10,838 nt of DNA from Thermoplasmata archaeon. Its GTDB lineage: Archaea > Thermoplasmatota > E2 > DHVEG-1 > B18-G2. Of the stretch, positions 1 through 6,074 are shown in pieces (within the stretch, counting starts at the first letter, position 1; each line of letters begins with the position of its first letter). A program made the translations under genes and the position numbers. The stretch covers positions 1-10,838 of the forward strand of contig JAGHAD010000049.1 of the NCBI GenBank assembly GCA_021161685.1, written 5' to 3'. The notes under the pieces were generated by a model. That model saw only the letters and a program-made list of their open reading frames with translations, ran no database searches and was not told where the DNA came from.

Positions 1-2
1 AG

Positions 3-854
3 GGAATAGATTATTATCTAACGCCGGATTTCTTAAAATTATTCCATTTCAAGGTATGGCTCTCTGCTTATGCGCAGGTTTTCTTTTCACTAAGCTTGGC
101 CCAAGGTATATTGATAACCTATGCAAGTTTCCTAAGGAAAGAATCTGACATCACCAACAATGCTTTCATAATTTCCTTGGCAGATGCCGGCACATCCTTC
201 CTTGCGGGTTTTGCAGTTTTCGGTATAGTTGGTTACCTTTCTCTCATGAAAGGTATTGGTATAGAGAATCTTGGTTTGGCTGGTCCACACCTAACCTTTG
301 TCACCTATCCAACCGCAATCTCTCTTTTACCTTTTGGCGCCTGGCTCTTTGGTATGATATTTTACATCGCCTTGCTAGCTTTCGGTATCGATTCTGCCTT
401 TTCCATGATAGAACCCTTCGCAACGAGCATAAATTCCAAGTGGAAGTTTTCCAAAGGAAAGGCTACCGCAATCGCATGTGCGCTGGGTTTTCTTTCAAGC
501 TTGATATTTGTTACCGGCGGTGGCATTTACTGGCTTGATATAGTTGATCACTTCGTTGCAAATTTTTGTCTAGTTTTGATAGGCTTACTTGAGTGCATAT
601 CTTTGGGTTATCTCTTTGATCTTAAGAAGCTGAGAGAGCACGCCAATGAGGTATCTGATATAACAATTGGTAGGTGGTGGGATGTCCTTATCAAATTTGT
701 TGCTCCTCTCAGCTTGCTCATTCTCCTTGTAGCTTCTGTGGTGGAGAATATTTCAGTCCCATACAATGACTATCCAACGTGGTGCCTCCTTGTTGGAGGT
801 GTGATACCGGGGGTAGCGATCTTTATATTTTCATTCGTATTTGCAAGGAGGTAG
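3..854 (+). CDS. Sodium-dependent NSS-family (neurotransmitter:sodium symporter) transporter, C-terminal part
   Basis: This is the C-terminal portion of a secondary transporter of the neurotransmitter:sodium symporter (SNF/LeuT) family, which imports amino acids or related solutes using the Na+ gradient. The frame is open from the left edge, so the gene starts outside the window; a TTG at 96 is internal. What is visible corresponds to LeuT from just before TM6 onward: a TM6-like stretch (QVFFSLSLAQGILITYASF), then successive hydrophobic helices. A segment FGIDSAFSMIEP aligns with LeuT TM8; at the LeuT Na2-site Thr/Ser pair it reads Asp-Ser, as in animal NSS members. It ends in a helix followed by Arg-Arg. 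The next gene starts one base after the stop and encodes a MetS-like small subunit, which suggests a MetP-type methionine/alanine importer, but the substrate is inference. Family assignment is secure. Confidence 0.9.
   Translation, partial: GIDYYLTPDFLKLFHFKVWLSAYAQVFFSLSLAQGILITYASFLRKESDITNNAFIISLADAGTSFLAGFAVFGIVGYLSLMKGIGIENLGLAGPHLTFVTYPTAISLLPFGAWLFGMIFYIALLAFGIDSAFSMIEPFATSINSKWKFSKGKATAIACALGFLSSLIFVTGGGIYWLDIVDHFVANFCLVLIGLLECISLGYLFDLKKLREHANEVSDITIGRWWDVLIKFVAPLSLLILLVASVVENISVPYNDYPTWCLLVGGVIPGVAIFIFSFVFARR
845..852 (+). promoter_or_regulatory. Strong Shine-Dalgarno for the MetS-like small ORF
   Basis: AAGGAGGT overlaps the last codons of the transporter and lies 3-4 nt before the ATG at 856. 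It is as strong as the Shine-Dalgarno sites of the UbiD-like and dehydratase genes, which supports translation of the 32-codon ORF. Confidence 0.7.
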
Positions 855-855
855 C

Positions 856-954
856 ATGGGCATCGCTGCGATGGTTATGTTAATTTTCGGTTCCATAGTC
901 ATATATGGAGGGTTGATTTACTTCATATATAGGGCATTGAAGAGCAAAAAATAA
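856..954 (+). CDS. MetS-like small subunit of an NSS transporter (32 aa)
   Basis: This tiny ORF encodes one membrane helix (about residues 4-26) followed by a basic tail, RALKSKK. It matches the pattern of the MetS / methionine-alanine importer small subunits that pair with NSS transporters in bacteria such as Corynebacterium (MetP/MetS): a short N-terminus, a Met-rich stretch AAMVM, a Tyr-Gly-Gly-Leu where the bacterial proteins often have Trp-Gly-Gly-Leu, and a short amphipathic end. It starts one base after the stop of an NSS transporter, with a strong Shine-Dalgarno, so the two are almost certainly co-translated. By analogy it would sit in the membrane next to the transporter and be needed for transport or stability. 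Family membership rests on pattern and context rather than an alignment score. Confidence 0.75.
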   Translation: MGIAAMVMLIFGSIVIYGGLIYFIYRALKSKK

Positions 955-988
955 TATACGGTTTCAGTATAACGTAGCTGGGGGTTTT

Positions 989-1921
989 ATGAAAGGAGTT
1001 GGGAAAGGCTATGGGAAAGTGATTCTTTTTAATGAGCATTTCGTTGTCTATGGTATACCTGCTATAGCAGCCGCCATAGGAAATACGACTGTGGCAAGGG
1101 TAGAAAAAAGCGATAGATTTGAACTCATAGATAATAGACCAGAGACCCCAGGATATAAGGAAGAAAAGAAAGAGCAACAGAAAGATTCTATGAAGAGAAT
1201 TTTAAAGGCGATGAATTTGGATATGGAGAAGAATCCAGTGAGAATAATTTTGGAGGGTGATTTAGTTGCTGCGAGCGGTATAGGAGCTAGCGCTGCATCA
1301 TGCGTAGCCATAGCTAGAGCTTTATCGGAATATTTCAATTTAAACTTAAGTGATGATCAAATAAATTCCATAGCATATGAAGGAGAGAAGGGTTATCATG
1401 GTACCCCCTCTGGCATAGACAACACGGTTGCAACCTATGGAGGTTTGATCTGGTTTCAGAGGAGGGAGGAGGGGAACATATTTAAAAGGATCAACCTGAA
1501 AGAGCCTTTCAGGATAGTGATAGGAAATACGGGGAAGGTTGCGGATACCAAAAGAGCGGTTCAGCTGGTGAGGGAAAAGAAGGAGAGGGAAAAGGAAAAA
1601 TTCGATAGACTCTCTAGGGATGCTGAGACGCTGGTGTACGAAGCAAGGGATGCATTAGAGAGGTTTGATCTCAGAAGAGTTGGGGAGCTGATGAATGAGA
1701 ATCACAGGATGCTGAGAGAGCTTGGAGTATCATCTAAGGAGCTTGATTTCCTAGTTAACCTGTCTTTGGAAAACGGCGCCTATGGTGCAAAGCTGACCGG
1801 CGGAGGCTTAGGAGGCAACATGATAGCGCTTACTCCAGAGAAAGATCTACAGGAAAGGGTTGCTCGTGCAATCGAAAAGGAAGGTTTTCAAGTAAATAAA
1901 ACAATAATAGGAGGTGTTTGA
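989..1921 (+). CDS. mvk: Mevalonate kinase (GHMP kinase family)
   Basis: Predicted to phosphorylate mevalonate to mevalonate 5-phosphate with ATP in the cytoplasm, committing carbon to isoprenoid lipids. The 310-residue length is usual for archaeal mevalonate kinases. The three GHMP motifs are in order: GKVILFNEHFVVYG (9-22), the glycine-rich ATP loop SGIGASAAS (96-104), and KLTGGGLGGNMIAL (268-281). PSGIDN (140-145) supplies the catalytic Asp144. The motifs are divergent: Asn15 replaces the usual Gly before EH, GIGAS replaces GLGSS, and a Lys-Gly-Tyr precedes the first motif instead of Ala-Pro. Another GHMP kinase role is possible on sequence alone, but the next three genes are the dedicated downstream enzymes. 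It starts 34 nt after the small ORF; GGGGG at 980-984 is a weak Shine-Dalgarno, and an AT-rich stretch around 946-957 could be its TATA box. The stop abuts the next start. Confidence 0.88.
   Translation: MKGVGKGYGKVILFNEHFVVYGIPAIAAAIGNTTVARVEKSDRFELIDNRPETPGYKEEKKEQQKDSMKRILKAMNLDMEKNPVRIILEGDLVAASGIGASAASCVAIARALSEYFNLNLSDDQINSIAYEGEKGYHGTPSGIDNTVATYGGLIWFQRREEGNIFKRINLKEPFRIVIGNTGKVADTKRAVQLVREKKEREKEKFDRLSRDAETLVYEARDALERFDLRRVGELMNENHRMLRELGVSSKELDFLVNLSLENGAYGAKLTGGGLGGNMIALTPEKDLQERVARAIEKEGFQVNKTIIGGV
1909..1916 (+). promoter_or_regulatory. Shine-Dalgarno that fixes the GTG start of the UbiD-like gene
   Basis: AGGAGGTG at the end of the kinase gene is 5 nt before the GTG at 1922. No upstream ATG fits; the choice of GTG immediately after the kinase stop rests on this site. 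Confidence 0.7.
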
Positions 1922-3205
1922 GTGCTTTTCAGGGATGCTTTAAAGAAGTTTGAAGAGGAAGGTTTGCTTGTAAAGATAAATAAAGAGGTCGATGTAAAAT
2001 ACGAGATGGCAGCGGTTATGAGGGCTTTGATCGATAAACCTTTGCTTTTTGAAAATGTGAAGGGATTTGACATGAAAGTCGCTGCAAATGTTTGCTCTAC
2101 CAGGAAGCTTGTTGCCATTGGACTTGGAAAAAAAGAGAGCGAGCTTCTACCTTCATTGATAGATGCCATCGATAATCCCAAGAAGGTTGGAATAAAGGAA
2201 GCTGAGGGTTACGAGGATATTGGAAATGATCTTTACAAGTTACCCATTCTCACTTATTATCCATTTGATGGTGGCCCATATATTGCTTCTGGTATTGCGG
2301 TAGCTGAGGATCCAGAATATGGTCTGAATGCATCTTATCATAGGGCAATGGTTATAGGTAGGGATAGGATTGTAATGAGAATTTTGCCGAGAGATTTTCA
2401 TAAATATATTGAAAGAGGGAACAGGGAATTTGCGTTCTGCATAGGAAATCCAATTTCCGTCCTTCTAGCTTCTGCGGTTAGCGTTGAAATAGAGAAGAGC
2501 GAACTCGATATCGCCAATGCTCTCTATCCAATAAGTCTCATTGAGCTAGATGGTTTGAAGGCGCCGGAGGCAGAGATCATTATGATCGCAGAGGTTACCG
2601 ATGAGCTGCATGAAGAAGGTCCTTTTCTGGACTTAACAGAAACCCCAGACATCGTCAGGAAGCAACCAGTGGCAAGGATAAAGAAGATCTACGTGAAAGA
2701 AGGCTGCATCTTCCACGCTTTGCTACCAGGAGGACTTGAACATAAAACTTTAATGGGGATGCCGAGAGAGCCTACCATATACAAGGAGGTAAGTAAGGTT
2801 TGTAAAGTAAAAGATGTATACATCACTCCCGGAGGGTGTTCCTGGCTGCATGGGGTAGTAAGCATTTACAAACAGCACCCAGATGATGGAAAGAAAGCCA
2901 TAGAGGCTGCATTTAAAGGACATAAATCTATGAAGCATGTTTTTGTAGTTGATGATGACATAGACATACACGATCCCTATCAGATTGAGTGGGCGATGGC
3001 AACGAGGTTCCAAGGAGATAGGGATATGGTCATAAAAAGAGAGAAAGGGTCTTCCCTCGATCCCTCTTCTGATCTTGAAACGAGGATGACGACAAAAATA
3101 GGTTTTGATTTGACCATTCCATGGGACAGAGATAAGAAAGCTTTCAAAAAACCTAGTCCACCGGTAGAGATAGATATAAGGAGGTATGTAGATGTATCTG
3201 ACTAA
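1922..3205 (+). CDS. UbiD-family decarboxylase, predicted anhydromevalonate phosphate decarboxylase
   Basis: Predicted to decarboxylate trans-anhydromevalonate 5-phosphate to isopentenyl phosphate, the step defined in the archaeal mevalonate pathway of Aeropyrum pernix. UbiD-family enzymes use prenylated FMN with a divalent metal and K+. Visible hallmarks are the prFMN/metal segment NASYHR (136-141), an acidic patch EAEII (216-220), EEGPFLDLTETPD (231-243) matching the family EGPF motif with Asp237 where many UbiD proteins have Glu, and VVDDDIDIHD (342-351) near the C-terminus. The 427-residue length suits archaeal members and is shorter than E. coli UbiD. Substrate is assigned from position: mevalonate kinase lies directly upstream and both phosphomevalonate dehydratase subunits follow. 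The prFMN synthase (UbiX) is not in the window. The gene begins with GTG right after the kinase stop and overlaps the next gene by 14 nt. Confidence 0.9.
   Translation: MLFRDALKKFEEEGLLVKINKEVDVKYEMAAVMRALIDKPLLFENVKGFDMKVAANVCSTRKLVAIGLGKKESELLPSLIDAIDNPKKVGIKEAEGYEDIGNDLYKLPILTYYPFDGGPYIASGIAVAEDPEYGLNASYHRAMVIGRDRIVMRILPRDFHKYIERGNREFAFCIGNPISVLLASAVSVEIEKSELDIANALYPISLIELDGLKAPEAEIIMIAEVTDELHEEGPFLDLTETPDIVRKQPVARIKKIYVKEGCIFHALLPGGLEHKTLMGMPREPTIYKEVSKVCKVKDVYITPGGCSWLHGVVSIYKQHPDDGKKAIEAAFKGHKSMKHVFVVDDDIDIHDPYQIEWAMATRFQGDRDMVIKREKGSSLDPSSDLETRMTTKIGFDLTIPWDRDKKAFKKPSPPVEIDIRRYVDVSD
3178..3185 (+). promoter_or_regulatory. Shine-Dalgarno for the dehydratase large subunit
   Basis: AAGGAGGT lies inside the end of the UbiD-like gene, 6 nt before the ATG at 3192. 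It supports the overlapping start of the next gene. Confidence 0.65.
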
Positions 3206-4376
3206 GGAAGAAGAGAAAATGTTGGATGGTGAATATGGTGAAGTTGTGGAAAGAATGTTCAGGCTACTGGTGAGGTTAGGTGACATATATGGAGCTGAAA
3301 AAATGATACCTATAGGCTCTGCTCAGATAGCTGGAGTATCATATAAATCGATCGGCGATCCCGGTCTTGAATTCCTTGAAGACATGGCATCAAAGGGAGC
3401 GAGGGTGAAAGTTCTCTCCTTCCTCAATCCAGCTGGCATGGATCTTGAACAGTGGAAAAAGCTCGGTTTTCCAGAGGACTTTGCGGAAAGGCAATTGAGG
3501 ATCATAGAGGCTTTTCGGAAAATGGGGATTGTCATAACATCAACCTGCACACCTTATCTGGCTGGAAACCTACCGAGGTATAGGGAGCATATAGCATGGT
3601 CTGAATCCTCTGCGGTTTCTTTTGCAAATTCTGTTATTGGAGCAAGAACCAACAGAGAAGGTGGTCCATCTGCGCTTGCAGCTGCCATATGCGGGAGGAC
3701 TCCAGATTATGGGCTACACAGGTTTGAAAATAGACAGCCAAACGTTAAAGTGAAGGTAGAAGCTGAACTATCGAGGATATCTGATTACGGAGCCCTTGGT
3801 TATGTGATAGGAAAGGAGATAAAGAACAAAATACCTTACTTCGTTGGTATCAAAAACGCAAACGTTGACCAGCTTAAATCGCTAGGAGCTGCAATGGCTG
3901 CCAGCGGGGCGGTTGCCCTTTATCATATAGAAGGGATTACACCAGAAGCCGATTTGGTTGAGAAAGATGGAATAGAGGAAATCAGCGTCGAGGAAAGAGA
4001 CATCAAGAAGGTTTATGAAGATTTAGATTGCGGGGAGGATCCGGATATAGTTATTTTTGGTTGTCCACATGCATCTATAAGAGAGATCATGGATTTGGTA
4101 AATTTGCTCTCGAACAGAAAGTTGAAAAAACCGCTATGGATATGCACTTCGAGAAGCGTAAAAGAGCTTTCAGATAGAATTGGTTTAACGGAAATCATTG
4201 AAAGGGCTGGTGGCTATGTCGTTTCCGATACGTGCATGGTAGTATCTCCAATAGAGAAAATGGGATATAACACAACTGGTGTCAACTCTGGCAAAGCTGC
4301 CAACTATCTTCCCGGTTTTTGTAAACAAAAAGTCGTTTTTGCAAGCATGGAGGAACTTGTGGAGAGGATAACATGA
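3192..4376 (+). CDS. Phosphomevalonate dehydratase large subunit (aconitase X catalytic domain)
   Basis: Predicted large subunit of the enzyme that dehydrates mevalonate 5-phosphate to trans-anhydromevalonate 5-phosphate, the substrate of the neighbouring decarboxylase. Aconitase X (AcnX) features include an N-terminal MYLTKEEEKMLDGEYG, typical of the family, a central SESSAVSFANSVIGARTNRE segment, and three well separated cysteines in conserved-looking motifs: STCTPY (Cys119), GCPHAS (Cys291) and DTCMVV (Cys348). These are the expected Fe-S cluster ligands. At 394 residues it is the usual length for a stand-alone large subunit. The small subunit starts within its stop (ATGA), so the two are probably translationally coupled. 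Other AcnX proteins act on hydroxyproline in bacteria, but the mevalonate kinase and UbiD neighbours argue for phosphomevalonate. Confidence 0.92.
   Translation: MYLTKEEEKMLDGEYGEVVERMFRLLVRLGDIYGAEKMIPIGSAQIAGVSYKSIGDPGLEFLEDMASKGARVKVLSFLNPAGMDLEQWKKLGFPEDFAERQLRIIEAFRKMGIVITSTCTPYLAGNLPRYREHIAWSESSAVSFANSVIGARTNREGGPSALAAAICGRTPDYGLHRFENRQPNVKVKVEAELSRISDYGALGYVIGKEIKNKIPYFVGIKNANVDQLKSLGAAMAASGAVALYHIEGITPEADLVEKDGIEEISVEERDIKKVYEDLDCGEDPDIVIFGCPHASIREIMDLVNLLSNRKLKKPLWICTSRSVKELSDRIGLTEIIERAGGYVVSDTCMVVSPIEKMGYNTTGVNSGKAANYLPGFCKQKVVFASMEELVERIT
4361..4367 (+). promoter_or_regulatory. Shine-Dalgarno for the dehydratase small subunit
   Basis: GGAGAGG is 5 nt before the ATG at 4373, which overlaps the TGA of the large-subunit gene by 4 nt (ATGA). 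Confidence 0.55.
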
Positions 4377-4765
4377 AGGGAAGGGTGATATCTCCAGGTA
4401 AGGCGGAAGGAAGGGCTTTGGTTTCTAAAGAGCCTATAGGTTTCTATGGAGGCGTTGACATGAAAACGGGGATAGTGATAGAAAAGGGTCATCCACTGGA
4501 AGGAAAGAGCGTGAAAGATAAGATTCTTGTGTTTCCATGTGGGAAAGGCTCAACGGTTGGATCTTATGTTATCTATGGCCTGAAGAAGAACGGAGTAGCT
4601 CCTCTAGGTATCATCAATAAGGAAACCGAAACCATCGTTGCCACTGGCGCCATACTTGCGGGCATACCGTGTATAGATGGAATAGATATAGAAAAAATAC
4701 CGGATGGAGCATATGTAATAATGGATGCAGACAATGGTATCATAGAGATCAAGGAAGAGCCCTAG
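4373..4765 (+). CDS. Phosphomevalonate dehydratase small subunit (aconitase X swivel domain)
   Basis: This 130-residue protein is the swivelling domain that completes the aconitase X active site with the large subunit encoded just upstream. Family features are VISPGKAEGRALV (5-17), FYGGVDMKTG (24-33), an HPLEGKSV segment (40-47), the nucleophile-loop-like FPCGKGST (54-61) whose Ser60 corresponds to the conserved serine of the family, and GAILAGIPCIDG (92-103). It overlaps the large-subunit stop by 4 nt and is the last gene of the operon. Its final 17 nt overlap the end of the convergent gene on the other strand, so there is no separate terminator space between the two transcripts. Assignment as subunit of phosphomevalonate dehydratase follows from fold plus operon. 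Confidence 0.92.
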   Translation: MKGRVISPGKAEGRALVSKEPIGFYGGVDMKTGIVIEKGHPLEGKSVKDKILVFPCGKGSTVGSYVIYGLKKNGVAPLGIINKETETIVATGAILAGIPCIDGIDIEKIPDGAYVIMDADNGIIEIKEEP

Positions 4766-5954
4766 TTGTCCAGACAATACCGTAACCGTTCAAATCTAAA
4801 CTGATCTCCTTGGGGTTTTCTTTCCAAGATATCTTGCCACTAACGGTGCACATCCATATTTTTGTCCCCACGTAGGTTGGGAATTTCCATATTTTTTGAA
4901 AAGTGCCCTTCGTTGTTATATCCAGATTTATTTTTAGATCTATCTGCTGGAGCAAGATGTTCATCTTTTTCTCTGCACTAAGCGAGAAAGAGGTAGGGAA
5001 CTTGGTGAATATGAATATCCTCTCTTTCTGCTTTATTTTGAGGTCGAATGTCTTGAATTCCGTTATGCTCTCTCCATCTGGAGTAATCACGAGTTCGCCA
5101 AATGTTATGATTTTGTGAAGTTTTGAAGAGATTGAACTGGGTGTTGGGTAACATTTGCTTATGTATATCTGCCAGCCATTATCTAAAGAGATGTAAAAAC
5201 GATCCCACCCATCTACAAGGAATTTCCTAACATAGAATGGAGACCACGAATGTTCAATGAAACCTTTTCCAGTTACCTCGTAAACCACTCCATCTAAAGA
5301 TATTTTTCCAGTAACATTGCATCCCAGGAGTATATAGCTTGCCAAATTTCCTTTAGATACATTGATTATCCTTGAGCTTGATGTCCAGAGGGGGAGGGAA
5401 TGGGAAAAATAATCGAGATCTACAGAGATGGAATGTTTTTCATGCATTTCAGCATGAACATGCCATTCGGGATAAGTTCCTTGCGCCCAAGATTCTCCAA
5501 AAGTAATATCTACACCTGGCGCAGTTGCTATCAAAGTGCCCCTCTTTTCATTGATGAGTCCACCATAAACGTTTCCTTTGTCATCGGATAGCACCAAAAC
5601 AAATACATCCGGCTTCAGCTGGCCAAACAGATCTCCATAAGCCATATGATTGAAACTGATGATGATCGACCATTTCTTTGTTTCTCCATCGAGGTTTGCA
5701 GTGAAAGTCCACCACTCTCTGCTAACCATAAGAGAATGAAAGTGGCATCCCTCATCTTCTCCCGTCAAAACTCTTCTGGATGGAAGTATGATTGTTGGTG
5801 GGGGTGGGGGCTGTTTTTTCTCAGTTACATTTTTTAAGCATGGTGGGGTCTCTTCCTTTTTTTCCTTCTCTGGATAGAAGTATCCAACTTTGTAGAGGAA
5901 GGCTACAGCAATGATTATTACAATTACCAGTATCGCCACATCTATCTTTTTCAT
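4749..5954 (-). CDS. Membrane-anchored CrtC/AttH-like (lipocalin-like) protein
   Basis: A 401-residue protein with an N-terminal signal anchor (residues 1-22, MKKID then a long hydrophobic run) and a Lys/Glu/Pro linker that includes PPPPP (49-53), so the rest should be outside the cell. The ectodomain carries hallmarks of the CrtC/AttH family (carotenoid hydratases and predicted hydrolases with a paired lipocalin-like fold): REWWTFTANLDG (79-90) and, in the second half, GFIEHSWSP (231-239) followed by DGWDRFYISLDNGWQIY (248-264), then a C-terminal NGYGIVWTTRA strand. A histidine cluster HVHAEMHEKH (165-174) lies between them. Reaction and substrate are unknown; a carotenoid or lipid role is speculative. 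The start is set at ATG 5954, preceded by AAGGA and about 25 nt after a likely transcription start; in-frame ATG 5960 and GTG 5993 are longer alternatives that only lengthen the cytoplasmic tip. Confidence 0.8.
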   Translation of the reverse strand: MKKIDVAILVIVIIIAVAFLYKVGYFYPEKEKKEETPPCLKNVTEKKQPPPPPTIILPSRRVLTGEDEGCHFHSLMVSREWWTFTANLDGETKKWSIIISFNHMAYGDLFGQLKPDVFVLVLSDDKGNVYGGLINEKRGTLIATAPGVDITFGESWAQGTYPEWHVHAEMHEKHSISVDLDYFSHSLPLWTSSSRIINVSKGNLASYILLGCNVTGKISLDGVVYEVTGKGFIEHSWSPFYVRKFLVDGWDRFYISLDNGWQIYISKCYPTPSSISSKLHKIITFGELVITPDGESITEFKTFDLKIKQKERIFIFTKFPTSFSLSAEKKMNILLQQIDLKINLDITTKGTFQKIWKFPTYVGTKIWMCTVSGKISWKENPKEISLDLNGYGIVWTTRALP

Positions 5955-5999
5955 AGTCATCCTTTTTATAAACTCATCAGAAAGATTCTGCACCTTGCG

Positions 6000-6008
6000 T
6001 TTATTAAA
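6000..6008 (-). promoter_or_regulatory. TATA box for the CrtC/AttH-like gene
   Basis: TTTAATAAA on the minus strand is followed about 25 nt later by a predicted transcription start near 5979. This would exclude the GTG at 5993 and leave a short leader with AAGGA before the ATG at 5954. Prediction from spacing and composition only. Confidence 0.45.
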
Positions 6009-6045
6009 CCTTTTGTAACAAGCATTGACAACTTCTAGAAAAGTC

Positions 6046-6055
6046 TTTAAATATA
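6046..6055 (+). promoter_or_regulatory. TATA box for the membrane protein-RaSEA-TrmI operon
   Basis: TTTAAATATA is centred about 25 nt before the ATG at 6075, which predicts a leaderless transcript starting at or next to that ATG. No Shine-Dalgarno precedes the ATG, in agreement. It lies back to back with the promoter of the divergent minus-strand gene. Confidence 0.6.
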
Positions 6056-6074
6056 GCCTTTTAATCGCATAGTG

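Noticed and set aside
1922..3205. Calling the UbiD-family gene a ubiquinone-pathway UbiD
   Set aside because: Archaea of this type are not expected to make ubiquinone by that route, and the operon partners are mevalonate kinase and phosphomevalonate dehydratase.
2750..3286. A 178-codon minus-strand open frame opposite the UbiD-like and dehydratase genes
   Set aside because: It is fully antisense to two well-supported genes, has no recognisable domain and is rich in Tyr/Ser/Ile as expected of an antisense shadow.
5796..5810. G-rich run that might form a quadruplex
   Set aside because: It is simply the complement of five CCC/CCA proline codons in the linker of the CrtC/AttH-like protein.
5955..5993. 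GTG start at 5993 (or ATG at 5960) for the CrtC/AttH-like gene
   Set aside because: A TATA box at 6000-6008 predicts a transcript start downstream of 5993. ATG 5954 has AAGGA upstream and gives a standard signal-anchor start.
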